Below, one piece after another: positions 32,606-44,500 of a DNA stretch of 64,000 nt. Under the pieces are notes generated by a model, which made no database searches, had not been told where the DNA came from, and saw only the letters and a list, made by a program, of their open reading frames with translations. Each line of letters begins with the position of its first letter. Position 1 is the stretch's first letter. Source of the stretch: Topomyia yanbarensis (taxonomy: Eukaryota; Arthropoda; Insecta; Diptera; Culicidae); assembly GCF_030247195.1 (NCBI RefSeq), contig NC_080670.1:155880580-155944579 (forward strand), read 5' to 3'. A program made the translations under genes and the position numbers.

Positions 32606-32828
32606 CTAGCTAATACCCATCGCGCGTTGCTGCGACACTCTGCGAAATAGGAGGAAAACACAATTTGTTCCAAAGCGCCATCTGGCGGGCAGATAATCTC
32701 CAACTAATAGCACACAAACACGCCCCATACCAAATACCTACTGTGTGCAAATTTTTACGGAAATCGGTTAAGCCGTTTGGGAGTCTATAAATCATATACA
32801 TACAAACATTGACTTTTATATATATAGA
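32606..32828 (-). mobile_element. Non-autonomous Helitron, copy 1
   Basis: In the minus orientation it begins TCTATATATATAAAAGTC and ends CTAG, preceded by a small TCGC/GCGA hairpin, as Helitrons do. The body (GCTTAACCGATTTCCGTAAA and following) matches copy 2 at 60429-60653. It lies next to a short GATA run at 32824-32836. Confidence 0.65.
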
Positions 32829-33120
32829 TAGATAGATTGCTCTGAAAGTTGGATTTTTGATGCACTTCGCATTCACACTTTTTTCGCGGTTGCCAAATGA
32901 AATGATATGAAATCGACGAAAAATTAACGTTTTCGATCAAATATCTTTTAAAAACCGTGATACTGGCAGCCATGCTAACCTAACAGCTACTAAAAGTAAG
33001 AAGAAGTTTGTTTTTGACACTTTTCAATGTCAATAATCTGTCAGGTCAAAGGAGCACTTTTGATTCATCACACTTTCATACTGTGCAGTTCGATTTAGTG
33101 GGAACTGTGCAATAAATATT
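32829..33120 (+). repeat. Dispersed repeat, uninterrupted copy
   Basis: The segment TTGGATTTTTGATGCACTTC, through CTGGCAGCCATGCTAACCTA to TGTGCAGTTCGATTTAGTG, is continuous here. The second copy in the window is split into 60090-60205 and 62385-62570. Confidence 0.65.
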
Positions 33121-33269
33121 CAGGTTCTTACCATTTCTTGTTACTGTGACTCCATTTTTTACTGTTTTTAATCATACGCGTAACTAAGGCTACAATGGTA
33201 ATGATTGTTTGAATTTTTTCGAACTTTCAACAATTCGAAAACAGTTATAACTTTTATAGATAATTATTA

Positions 33270-35740
33270 ACAGATATAAGGTGGTATAAAAAATATAAAG
33301 CCAGGTGAAATATTTTTATAAAAGAATGTCACGCCCTCGACAACAACTTCCATTGCACCTAGGACTTTATCCTTTGACTGATGGGACAACTGTCGAAAAT
33401 GCCAACCCGTGTGGTCCATTGCTCGATGCGATGGGTTGTTCCACATCAAGTTAGCTAGCTCCTGGGATCACTGGAACGCATCTCGCAAAGCCGTCGTAAG
33501 GTTAGGGGAAGGAAGGGATGGCATCATGTCTGGTTGTCTCAAGGACGCCACTCGTAGGATTCGGTGTAAGTGCGTTCGGTTCAGTGGACTATCGTGCCAC
33601 GTACGTGCGTGGAAGCGAGTTGATTCGGTCCTCCGTTTACACAATAATCGCCTGCAAGTTTACAGCGGTCAACCGCATGCCATCGTCGAGAACGCGATAG
33701 GAGGATTGAACGTCCACTTCGTCCAAACATTTGTCAGCTGATCTGCACAATCGACTTCTATTTCACAGAACGATTCCATTAACTCCTTACTAGCCCCAGT
33801 GGAAGTTTGTCCCGTTATCCAAGAAGAATACTAGCGGCTAACCTCGTCGGCCCATGAAACGGTGGATCACCATCAAACATGACTGCGTTGTTAATTGATG
33901 CGTTACCTCCAGGTGCACCGCCCGGCCCACAAAGTAGGTGAACAGTGCAATCTACCGTTTCTCCGATCGGCGTCCAACAATTACTAAACGGGTGTAGATA
34001 TGGTGTAATCCGTTGCTTGGGAAGTGCAACCATTCGTGGAACCTTAAGGTGATTGCAGCGCACGCAACATCACATGCTGGAATTCAGCACCGTTCTGACC
34101 ACTGTATCAATATTCACAATGTAGTATAATTGCTTTAAGCTGTTCTTAACTATCTGGATATATCCGTGGCTGCTTCTCTCGTGATAGTTTAGAACGATCA
34201 ACGGAGTGATTCAGTTACTCGCTGGCAAGATCACTGGAAAGCAGACATTCCGTTTGCTCGCATCGTCCTTCCATCCGAATTAAACCAGCCTCATCAACCA
34301 ACGGTGATAGTTTGACCAACGGACTGGAGCGCTCCAAAGATTGCTAACTATTGATTAATTGCTAACTGCTTGTTCCTTCACCGCATTGATGAAGTCATAT
34401 GCTGGCGCCATTTTTAACAGTAACCGTTCTGCTTCCTCGTACTCCTCTCGCTGCAATGCACTCGAACCTTACCGGCGCTAATCGGTTGTATCATTTTCTC
34501 CTGTTTGGCCGTTGCTTTCGGAGTCTCGATTGGCATTTTCTTCGTCTTTCGCCGCTAGTTAGAGATGAACCACAGAACAAATGCCATCGTCCGCGCTATC
34601 ACCGTCCATTTCGAAAAATTCTCGCGTCGATGATGATTTCAGGCACGAGAATATTATGCAACAGAAGATGCACCTGAAGCTCTTCTGTCGTGTTTGCTAG
34701 TGACAACTTCTTCGTCAGCCATTTATCATCCGGAGTGTACAAGAACGTTGGTGCTTGCACCCATACGCAGTCAGAAGTTAACGCTGAATTCTTCCGCCAT
34801 TTGGTTAGTTGGTCTACAACGTTGAGTCTTGCAGGCACCCAGCGCCAGTCCAGTAACTTCGTCAGACTTAGTATCTTACCAAACAGTAAACCTACAAATT
34901 GTTGGTATCAGCGTTGATCTGGCCGAATCCATGAGAAGACTACGTCCGCACCGATCCAGCACACGATTTTACTAATTGTGAAGTTATGATTCTCTATAGG
35001 GCTCCTTCCACGAGGCGCTAGTAATGTCATACTGAGCAATTATGTCACTTTTAATGATTGTGCAAGGTGAGTCTTGACGGAATTCCCATACAATTGAAGT
35101 AATGTCATTACTTAGTAATGGCACTTTTATTATGCATGTAAGGGCCTCTTATCACTGTCTACTTGGGTCGTGCTCCGAGAACTGCAGCCAAAAGTTTAAG
35201 TCGAGGAATCGACAATTGCTTTAACGGGGCTACCTTCGACTGACTCATAACTAGCGTGCATCTTACCTCGCCTTGGACAATCACCCGAAAGTAGGCAATG
35301 CCTCCGTATGCCGTCTCGCTTGCATTGGCAAAAATGTGCAACTACACATCCACAATGTCTTTCAACTTTGCGGTGCCGAAATAGCTTCGACCGATCCTGA
35401 ACGATTCAATGATCCACAGAAGTTGTATCTGTTCGTCCCATTCGCAACCGGTCTGCCAAAGATCTCGTACGAGCATTTTTCCGAGCACAGTCACTGGCGC
35501 GCGAAATCCTAGCGGGTCGAATTGTACCATGACGTAACTGAGCACGATTTTTTTTCGTCGGACGCTCAATCCCTTGCAGGGCTGTCCTGAAGTCGGCTTT
35601 CGAGGTGATGGTGAAACAGAATACCACCTCAACAGGTTGTCAAACCATGCCCAGCACGCGTTCATACTTGGTACGCTTGTCTCGGTTGACGTGCACTACG
35701 GCATCTGTACTCCGCTCCCCGAGTTGCTCCATGGCACTAA
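33270..35740 (-). pseudogene. BEL/Pao retrotransposon pol remnant (RT end, RNase H, integrase)
   Basis: The minus strand keeps pol order from right to left: the RT thumb/connection region with VQFDPLGFRAPVTVLGKMLV and DLWQTGCEWDE (35665-35345), RNase H MHIFANASETAYGGIAYF with SKVAPLKQLSIPRLKLLAAV (35341-35160), a segment with ARLNVVDQLTKW (34838), the SPLVKLSPLVDEAGLI zinc-binding region (about 34310), and integrase with GASKELMESF and WTKWTFNPP (about 33770-33690). Frames are broken many times. Annotated only as a decayed copy. Confidence 0.75.
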
Positions 35741-35790
35741 ATTTTCATAACTTTCCCTATTCAGTAGTTTTCAGCTAATTGAATGTCGTT

Positions 35791-36100
35791 AACCCTGTAG
35801 TGCCCAATTTTTTTGACATTGAAAATGTCTTACTGCACTATCTGGGGCATGGTGTCATTCCAAAATCTAAAATCAAACGATATCACGCTTTTGTGTCACT
35901 ATTTTGAACGCTAATAACTTTGATATTTATGAACGGATTTCCGTCTGGTTATCACCAAACAATTCGGAATTTACTGAAATTATGTTTTATTGCTATAGCG
36001 TTTTTGTATTTCAATAGCACACTATTGAAAATCAAGCAAAAATGAATAGATCTCGGAAAACGTGAAAACTCCCATACATCAATCTATCCCCGGCAGAGCC
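35791..36100. mobile_element. Partial TTAA element related to 57063-57581
   Basis: The left end TTAACCCTGTAGTGCCCAA followed by a T-run is like the TTAACCCTTTCATGCCCAAC end of the complete element at 57059. No matching right end was found, so the extent is approximate. Confidence 0.35.
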
Positions 36101-36714
36101 GTCAATAGGGAGCACCTTAGTGACTCAAACGAACACGAAAAGTTATAAATAAATGTGCTGCGTGCCTGTTTGAATCAGTTGTTGCTCTTTTGCCAGACAA
36201 GTGACATCATGCCTATAGCGTCTCGTTCGACAGATTTGAGCACCCAGCATACCACGGCTTACATATACAAGGCTAGCTCGTTAGAGTGTAAACATTTGAA
36301 GAGCGGACGTCATAAAAATCGTCGGCGAAAACATTTAGATGAAATTCATATAGTCTTTGCTGCTAACGGATGATCGGCACCTGGTAGATCACTAGGAAGC
36401 TTTTCCGATGTCCAAAATCTTTACTGGGAACAGAAAATTACGGTTAGTTATGTTTTCTATGGCTGCAGCCAAATTCCCACTTTTCGCTAATTATCACATA
36501 GATGCACTGATTATCTACTGTGTCTAGTGTAATTATAGCGTAATTTACATCAAGAATCCATTACACATTATTTTTTTCCACCGTAAGAGCATAAATATTG
36601 TTAATTATCAACTTCCGTTTGTTTATCTCAATGATTTCTCTGACGTCACCAAAACTGTCAATTCGCGGAGTAGCAAGCCTCGTTTCTGTAAGCCGTGCCA
36701 GCACACTACGCTTC

Positions 36715-36818
36715 TATGAATGACGTCATCTTCGACTATTTAAAGAATATCATCCCTCGAGCGAGTTCATTTTCCCGTCGAACGTCGGGCCGTAAAGAAC
36801 AGCAGTAGCTATCAGGCA
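36715..36818 (+). promoter_or_regulatory. CRE-TATA-Inr promoter module 1
   Basis: ATGACGTCATC (a full palindromic TGACGTCA CRE site) precedes TATTTAA (36737-36743) and the initiator TTCATT with A at 36769, exactly 32 bases after the first T of the TATA box. GTCGAACGTCGG follows. It is a tandem relative of module 2 and probably comes from a retroelement LTR. Confidence 0.55.
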
Positions 36819-36959
36819 TGTTGACAATGCACTGCGATGAGTGCTGCATTTGATCACTGCTACCACTGGGGGTGGGGACGACGACAGGTCTAGGCTATGC
36901 ATCCAGCGGCCAATCACTCGTGATGTCTCCTTTCCATGGCTCTGATTGGGTGTATTGAT

Positions 36960-37070
36960 TTTGCCGATGACGTCATCCTCGGATATATAACTTTCAGCAT
37001 TGCTCGGGCGAGCTCATTCTCTGGTCGAACGTCGGAGCGGAGACGATAGCAGTAGTCGACAAATATATTT
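36960..37070 (+). promoter_or_regulatory. CRE-TATA-Inr promoter module 2
   Basis: GATGACGTCATCCTC is followed by TATATAA (36984-36990) and the initiator TCATTC with A at 37016, again at a spacing of 32. GTCGAACGTCGGAGCGGAGA follows. The segment in between, from TGTTGACAATGCACTGC at 36819, could be the start of an LTR, but I could not find its partner. Confidence 0.55.
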
Positions 37071-37196
37071 AATGTATTTACACCGGCACACTCTTTTGCT
37101 CATTTCGATTTGTTTACTCATTCCGCATAAAAGATTAAAATTTGTGCGTATGTTGATCCCTAGTTAGCTTGGCCCATATCGTAACCCTACCCATTG

Positions 37197-37351
37197 GGGC
37201 CGTACATAAATGACGCAGCTTTTTTCGGCGAATTTCGACCCCTCCATCCCCCTCGTAGCATTTTGTCACAATATTCCCTCTCGTCAAACATCGTCATAAA
37301 TTTTATAAACCCCTCTACCCCCTAAAGTACTACGTCATTTATACATGGCCC
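37197..37351. mobile_element. MITE with GGGCCGTACATAAATGACG ends
   Basis: The left end GGGGCCGTACATAAATGACG and the right end ACGTCATTTATACATGGCCC are inverted copies. The interior has CCCCTCCATCCCCC and CCCCTCTACCCCC strings. It is similar in design to the MITE at 46023-46275. Confidence 0.75.
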
Positions 37352-37390
37352 TTGGCACCGTACTGGCTGTTGTTTAAAATGGTATGCATT

Positions 37391-37582
37391 AGAAAAACTC
37401 TAGTAAGAGAACTGCAGAGAGAAAAACAGCATTTTTGGCAATGTATCCCCGACATTGTATGGCAACACGTCCAATGTTATAAGGATAGGCAATGCTCGAT
37501 TGGATTCGTTTTTTGACAGCTAAACGCGAATCCAATCGATCCAAAATGGAGTCTCCGCAGTTCTCTTACTAGAGTTTTTCTA
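37391..37582. mobile_element. MITE with AGAAAAACTCTAGTAAGAGA ends and 9-bp target duplication
   Basis: Thirty-base inverted ends lie at 37391-37420 and 37552-37581, with one mismatch. The flanks repeat GTATGCATT (37382-37390 and 37583-37591). A second copy begins at 63838 and is cut by the window edge. A 9-bp duplication suggests a Mutator-type or similar element. Confidence 0.8.
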
Positions 37583-37731
37583 GTATGCATTTATCGAAAT
37601 GGTAAAGCGAAAATCGAAGCGTGACAAAAATATTCGCTAATTTTAAGTCATTTAAACAAAACGAAAGAAATATATTTTAATTTAACTCGAAGTTGAACCT
37701 TATCGACTCAACAAAAGTAGGTTTTTCAAAG

Positions 37732-37976
37732 CAATTCTCGACAAACATATGATTACGGCCTAAAAGCCAACTGTCATAATCCACTTTGAATGGAAATTCC
37801 GGACAAACCGTTACATGCCAATCACAGATATTGGTAGTAAACGAAAGAGAAAAGTTTTCTCTTTCATAAACTGTTGTGAACTGTGTTTAGCTAGTAACGG
37901 TTTGTCCGGAATTTCCATTAAAAGTGGATTTTGACAGTTGGCTTTTAGGCCGTAATCATATGTTTGTCGAGAATTG
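37732..37976. mobile_element. Foldback MITE with about 80-base arms
   Basis: The arms 37732-37814 and 37893-37976 are near-perfect inverted copies (from CAATTCTCGACAAACATATG inward to GACAAACCGTTAC), separated by an 80-base loop. There is no coding capacity. Confidence 0.8.
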
Positions 37977-38096
37977 TTTAAATACGCAATAAATAAATTT
38001 TTAAATGAATGTATGGTTTCGCACTGTCTAAGTAATTCTTTTTAGTTTTCATATATGTGCGGAAAAACTGTACATACTTTTAATATGATGACAAAC

Positions 38097-38409
38097 CTAG
38101 GGGCAGTTCATTTGTGATGCGTTTTTAAAAATCAGCTAAATTAAATGCATGTATTTCCATCAAAATAGAAATTCATAATGTATTTTGCGTTGCATGCAAT
38201 ATATTTTGCGTTGCGTGTAAGACGTCAAAACCCTACAGGAAATTAGCCCTACATTCAACAAAACGTCGAACAAAGTGAATTAGCGTAGGACGTTTGTTAA
38301 ACAACTTTTCTGCGAGGGAGTGCAAAGTTGATGCAAAAATGGAAATTAAATGCATTTTTTCTAATTTGGTGCAAATTTGTTATACATTTTTAGAGTGATC
38401 TGCCACTAG
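38097..38409. mobile_element. CTAGGGGCAGATCA MITE, copy 2, with 8-bp target duplication
   Basis: The ends CTAGGGGCAGTTCA and TGATCTGCCACTAG are inverted. The flanks repeat TGACAAAC (38089-38096 and 38410-38417). Length 313 bp. The 8-bp duplication fits the hAT or P superfamilies. Confidence 0.75.
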
Positions 38410-39049
38410 TGACAAACGATGTAAAATGTTTGAAGTATTCGTAAAATATAACGCTGTTTTTCCATTTCATATAGATTAATCCACGTATGATTGTATATAC
38501 CCAAACACATAAAATATGTGCACGTTTGACGTTTCGTTGGCATCAAATAACTCAATTGATGTTTGACAACCCGGTTGTCGACGACTACTCGAGAAAATGA
38601 ATACTTTGTCCGACCATATCCGTGAAGAAAGTAAATGTGCGATATTTCGATTATTGTATTGGTTAAGTGGGCTGTTTTCGGCAAATTTAAGACTAAGAGA
38701 AACGAAAGCAATGAAATTGAAAGATAGGTATTCTACAGCGAATCAGCTATAAACATAACTCGGAAAACTACACTGAATAAAATCCAAACGTTAATTCTAT
38801 TTGTTTCAAACCGCTTGAAATTCATATGAAGAGGAAATGCTATTGTTATCACGCGCACACATAGCTTCTAAGTGTCAATAGTTATGGAATGTGAATATAA
38901 GATTAATATTTCTTGTAAATACACACATTAGGTTTATGTGCCAGCAAATAGTATCAATATGCCTCCGTTAATTGCAAAAATCTATGTGTAAAATCAATAG
39001 GCAAAACGTTTACTTTTTTTGAGTGTAGGAATATTATTTTTGTAAACTT

Positions 39050-39240
39050 ACCCGAACCCGACCCGTACCCGCATTTTAGAAAAATACAAAACCCGAACCC
39101 GACCCGTACTCGGGCATAAAAAAACCGTTCCCGAACTTGACCCGAACCCGACCTGCACCCAAATCAAAATCAATTAAAAACCGTGTCCGTGTCAAAATCA
39201 ATTAAAAACCGTGTCCGACCCGAGCCCGATTTTCAATAAA
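39050..39240. repeat. CCCGAACCCGACCCG repeat cluster
   Basis: The motif ACCCGAACCCGACCCG and variants recur about six times, interrupted by a duplicated CAAAATCAATTAAAAACCGT segment (39163 and 39189). Such strings form the ends of some hAT-like elements in insects; no partner end was seen. Confidence 0.55.
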
Positions 39241-40780
39241 TGAATTTAACCTATTTGATTCGAAAGAGTAGGGAAGCCCAGTGCTAGTTAGCGGTATTTT
39301 AATTTTTTACCACTTTTACTTAAGTAGTTGTGCACTATTAAAAAATATAACCACTGACGTAATAGAATAAAACTCACCGCGGAAATAACACAAACTCCAC
39401 AAAATTAAGGAAATTAGTTTAATATGTTCTAAAACTGTCTTCCATTATATCTACAAAACAAAATGAAATGCAACATATGGAAACATATTTTACATAATTT
39501 GGGCTAAAAAAACGAGAGATGTCTAATACAAACGAAGCAAAAAGAACTTTGCCAACTTACGCCTTCTGCAAACTAGGCTCGGGCTCTCCGATTACAGTAG
39601 TTTACCAATTGTGGGGTGATTGCAGTAAGCTAATGAAAAGACGTTTTCTATTTTCCAATTTTAGGTCGCTGAATGCGGAAATTATATCCATTTTCTTTTT
39701 CAAAGAATCGTTTTTGAGATTTTTTGAAACACGTGATTTTAACACTTTTTGCAGTTATTGGTCAATCCATATCTCAGGTATAAATCTTCCGATCAACAAC
39801 ACAACAATTTAGGGTTAAAAGCAACCAAAGTCAAAAATAGTAATATTTTGTAAATTATTCATTTTTGTAACAATTCAGGAAAAAAAATCTTTCAAAATCT
39901 TATGTGACACAGAAACTCCTCACATAAATTTTAAGCCTAAGATTAGCCTTTTTATAAAATAGTTCAGCCAACAATTTTTGGGATCATTTCACATTCAATG
40001 ATGAAATTATGACATGTTTTGGTCGACAAAGGTATTCGAAGGGTCAGATCAAACCACCCTCAGGTATTATCAGGGATGTTGATAACGCCCCGCCAGTATA
40101 CTTATAAGGAAAAGAATCCCAGTCCGTCCTGGAAAATAGCTTGCCGCAGGATTCGACGAACACGAGTGGATTGATTTTTATTTCATTATCTTTTTTACAA
40201 ATATATTGAAAACTTTGTTAATCTTCTAAAACTCGCGTCATTATATAGTACAACACCTTGAGCATCTGCGGCAGCTCATTTTGGGAGCTATTCATGTGAA
40301 TACCAGAGGGTTAAGCTCGCGCGTCGAGCCAATAGACGATTTGAAAAAGGTTCTTTCAACATCTTTTTTTAACGATTTGGAAGCAAAAGCTTTTTGATGG
40401 CTTTTTGTGACGTTATGCCTGGCTTCTATTCAACTCAACACATACGAAAATGTTCAAGTTGAAAAGCTTATTTTCAATTGAAAGGGTGATTGAGTGTAAA
40501 TTACAAAGTTCCTATGTTTACTTAGTGCCGCATAACATCCGTGATGTGAGGATATTTTTCTGAAACAATTTTTTTTTCAATTTGGGGGGGTATATTTGAG
40601 CTTATATGAGACTTCTTTTAGTAAATTTTCGATGAAATCAATTCTTCCAAAAATCAACTGGACTTCCAGTTTAAAATTTATGGATAGTCTCTTTCACTCG
40701 ATACACGCTCACCCAGGAAAAATAAAATGACCCAAAGAATAAGTTCTTTATACTTGCTTTTGAGTTGTACGTCGCTTTCG
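39240..40780. other. Intergenic sequence, nothing recognised
   Basis: Short open frames only; no motif or repeat that I can support. Confidence 0.4.
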
Positions 40781-40785
40781 CACTT

Positions 40786-40936
40786 TTTTTATTTCGATTA
40801 TAGAGGTTTTAACCTTAAGGTCATTCGCCTCTTCGGGTTAGATCTCTTATGAAAAATTTCTAACCCTATGCGCGAAGCCAGGTGCACTGCGTACAAGGCA
40901 ATCGATTTACCAACTACGCTACGCCCACCCCTGCTT
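40786..40936 (-). mobile_element. tRNA-derived SINE, copy 2
   Basis: On the minus strand it starts in a GGGGTGGGCGTAGCGTAG region with the A-box GCGTAGTTGGTAAATCGATT. It continues through GCGCATAGGGTTAGAAAT and the body GGCGAATGACCTTAAGGTTA, and ends AACCTCTATAATCGAAAT plus A-rich sequence. RNA polymerase III transcription is expected for this class. Confidence 0.7.
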
Positions 40937-41235
40937 TCGCACTTATTAGTGTTGTTAAAAACCAAAACGAGAGATTCGAATCAGGCGAGGTCTTCCCTGG
41001 AATAAGGTACTTTAGAGTTGTTTGGGGTATACTCAAAATTAGGTAAATAAGTATATTGAACGCAAGATTGAGTATAAAACACCTATCAATGAGCTATGAT
41101 TTTTGCCGTTGTTAAAGGGAAACTACCTTCAACGCGATAAGGGATGCCACGTGATATTTTGAAAAATCAGTGCGCGGCCCATTTAAAAATCTGCGTCTAT
41201 CTGTATTACGAAAAACGTACAAATTTGTCTGAAAA

Positions 41236-41430
41236 TAAGATGTGACCTTTTTTTTTGGTTTTTGCGCGAGGCAAAAATTAAGTGTAAGGTAAAAAATTAA
41301 GAAATTTGCGTGGTAATCTATGCATTGTAGAGGAAAACTGTGGAAATCTGTGTATTAAAACAGAAAACTGTGGAAATCTGTGCAGTTTTTGCAATCTGTG
41401 CAGCATATTGAAAATCTCACGCAGAAAAAA
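41236..41430 (+). repeat. Dispersed repeat with GTGGAAATCTGTGCAG units, copy 1
   Basis: The segment TTTTTGCGCGAGGCAAAAATT followed by ACTGTGGAAATCTGTG units matches 45930-46022 plus 46276-46340, where the second copy is interrupted by a MITE. Confidence 0.65.
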
Positions 41431-42108
41431 ATCAGTAAAAATAAACAAATTTTGGTTATAAATAACAATTTTCCCGTTTGATATAGTGATAAACAAAATT
41501 CAGATTTGATTCAATCAATACTGTTGGTTGAAATTACCAACAAATTCATTTGTTGACTTTTCAATAGTTTCAACAAATATTTCGTTTCAAACAACAAAAT
41601 CATGATAAATTAACCGAACAAACAAGTTTGAAGAAACAAAAAAATCTTTAGTATTAACCAAAGGAGAGAACAACTCAAATTTAGTTGAAATCAATCTAAG
41701 ATTCTGTCGGATTTTAACAAAGGGATCAGTTGGATCTAACAAATTTTATTTTGTTTCAACAATGTTTCTATTTACAATGCAAGCAGAAGTACTAGTTGAA
41801 CTAAACCAAATACATGCTTTCGAGAAACGCCAATTTCTGTTTAAAACAGTCATTCGTAATTTTTAAATTTTACCCAACGTTTCGTTGTTTCAAAAAGGCC
41901 TGATTCTTCTGCGTGCTGTGAAACACAGATTAATCTGTGCACCTGGCATCCTTGAACACGATTCCACGAGATTGAGTCAAATGAACTCAATTTTGGGAAG
42001 TTTCTCGTATGCGTGTAGCTATACATTTTATTCAATATTGAAATCAAGGTATTTCTTGCATGCAAGCGAACTGCTGTTGCCATCTGTAGACGAAAAACAA
42101 CTCGAGTT

Positions 42109-42968
42109 CAAAGAGAATAGTCAAAGAGAATAGTGAAAGAGACGAAGAGTGAAAATCAGTCAAAACGGCAACACTCCCTTTATGATGATTTCAACACTAG
42201 AATTTTGGCAACCGCTTCTACAGGCAGCACTTTAAATGACTCCTATTATATTTTGAAAACAAACCGTATGTCGATCGATGGATTTGTTTATCAAACGATG
42301 TGCATTTCGAAACAAAGAGATGAAATAATTCTAAAGCTTATTTTTACTCATACATATACTCTAGAATGCACCTTACAATCACGATTGAGCTAAATTCTGA
42401 CGAAAATTCAAATTTCTTTTTTGATAGAAGTACAATACTTATCTCCTCCAACTCAGGCATGAGTAATGTTTATTTACATTGCACGATTGGTCTGCTCAAT
42501 AAGGTATTTTTGGCTTCACACTATTCGTCTCTTTCCCTATTCTCTTTGAGAATAGTGAAAGAGACGCAGAGTGAAAATCAGTCAAAACGGCAACACTCCC
42601 TTTACGATGATTTCAACACTAGAATTTGGCAACCGTTTCCAAAGGCAGCAGTTTAAATGACTCCTATTATATTTTGAAAACAAACCTTTTGTCGATCGTT
42701 GGATTTGTTTATCAAACGATGTGCATTTCGAAACAAAGAGATGAAATAATTCTAAAACTTGGTTTTACTCATACATAGACTCTAGAATGCACCTTACAAT
42801 CACGATTGCACTAAATTCTGACGAAAATTCAAATTTTTTTTTGATAGATTTACAATACTTATCTCCTCCAACTCAGGCATGAGTAATGTTTATTTACATT
42901 GCACGATTGGTCTGCTCAATAAGGTATTTTTGGCTTCACACTATTCGTCTCTTTTCCTATTCTCTTTG
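42109..42968. mobile_element. Tandem dimer of a 420-bp MITE flanked by one 8-bp target duplication
   Basis: Two head-to-tail copies about 422 bases apart share the ends CAAAGAGAATAGTGAAAGAG and its inverse CTCTTTCCCTATTCTCTTTG. The whole pair is bracketed by CTCGAGTT at 42101-42108 and 42969-42976. The junction (42541-42551) shares a single CTCTTTGAGAATAG. Confidence 0.8.
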
Positions 42969-43199
42969 CTCGAGTTATATGCAAAGAAACACCGTTGGCG
43001 TTTGCGGATTTCTCTAGTCGCCGCTTGGGCAGCGCTGCTGTTGATAAAATGTTTCTTGTATACAATAAATTTATCGAACTCCTCATCTACTGCAGTGCCA
43101 TTCAAGTGGTGATTAGAAGACTATACAAACGATTGTTTTTGAATTCCCCTCGTGATTCGTACCATGAATCTTGGAGAAAGACAAAGCCGATATAGGTAC

Positions 43200-43600
43200 A
43201 ACAAAACAATTGATGTGTGTTTTGATTCGATATGTCTTTATCTTTATGGAATTATCAGTCAAATACTAAACCAGTATAACACAGCTAATGAACGAAAAAA
43301 CATTGTTCTTGCTAATGAATGAAAAAAAACATTGTTCTTATCCACTAACCGAATTCAATCAAAATTCAATTCTGATCACGAGTAATACGTTTGATTCTCA
43401 ATATAATCTGGAAATTGGCCTTTTCCATCAATATTTAATAGATAAGACATGAAATGTAAGAACGTCGCAAACTCATTACTTATATTGCTTTTTATCATTC
43501 AATTGCATACTGCCGATGCACATGCAAGTGAGAAGTGGGAAAATTCGTTTACGCGCAAAGCACAAAAGCCATCATCATGTAATCACCATTCTCACTGCTC
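43200..43600. other. Intergenic sequence upstream of the candidate promoter
   Basis: AT-rich, with a local duplication of ATGAACGAAAAAACATTGTT near 43288 and 43318. No gene seen. Confidence 0.4.
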
Positions 43601-43702
43601 ACTGTCGTCATCGTCAGCTGCTGGCATTTGGCTCTGACTGAGCTGTGCCGTCTCGCGTTCGTCTACTGTTCTGCTGTTGCTTCAGTTCAGGCGAGTCGAG
43701 TT

Positions 43703-44500
43703 AGTTTTCTGTCAGCCGCCGTGAAGTAAAGACGTTTGATGCCGAAGTGGTGCGTTGGAGTGAAGTTCTAGCTAGAGACAAAATAGTGAGTGAGTGAGTT
43801 AGCTTTAGTGGCTAGAGTGGGTGTTAGCTCGGTCAGAAGTGGGCTTAGTATGTAGTCGATCGGTGATACTTGCTGTTTTGCTGTGGGTGGTGTGGAATTG
43901 TGGGAGGGTTGATTTACCTTATTTAGTAATAATTAGCGAATTGCTGCTAATATCGTGAAGCTGCAAGTGAAGAAGATGTTAACACGTCGAGGCGGGTTAA
44001 TCGGAGATTACTGGCGTTAATTGATGTGACATATGGAGCTTTGAGTGGTACTTAGCGGGAATGAAACGAACAGAAGGTTCGGTAGTAAACTGTGATAGTG
44101 TCAATTTGATGTGAATTTTCCACCGTGTCGTGATGAGATTGGAGGACCAGATTTTCCACCACGGCTACGGACGAAAATCAAGTGAAAAGCAGTACGGGAA
44201 AACGGCCGAGCGCGGTGTGAAAAACGTTCTATTAATAAACGGCGTGTGATGAAAATGAAAACATGTGCTGCGAGAGGATGTGAATTTTCCGTTACACTTG
44301 TGTAGATCATAGCGTATACGTACATGTGCGTCGGTGCGCCATCGGCATGCGGCCGTCGGCGTCCCACGTGTACGTGGAACTGTATGTATGTGCCTGCCCG
44401 AGATTGTGGTAACTTTGTGACTAATCCTCCAACGCAATCTACATGCGCGAGGGACGCTGAGGGCGCGCAAAGTTGAGGTGTTTTTTGCGTGTATTTTGAA
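43703..44500 (+). promoter_or_regulatory. Candidate Inr/DPE core promoter and GT-rich leader
   Basis: TTAGTT (A at 43703) fits the arthropod initiator with one mismatch, and AGACGT starts at 43730, exactly +28, which is the required spacing for a downstream promoter element. The following 800 bases are GT-rich with few repeats, as in a long mosquito 5' leader. It could be an upstream non-coding exon of the integrin gene at 53235, but I could not choose a splice donor. It could also belong to a non-coding transcript. Confidence 0.35.
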
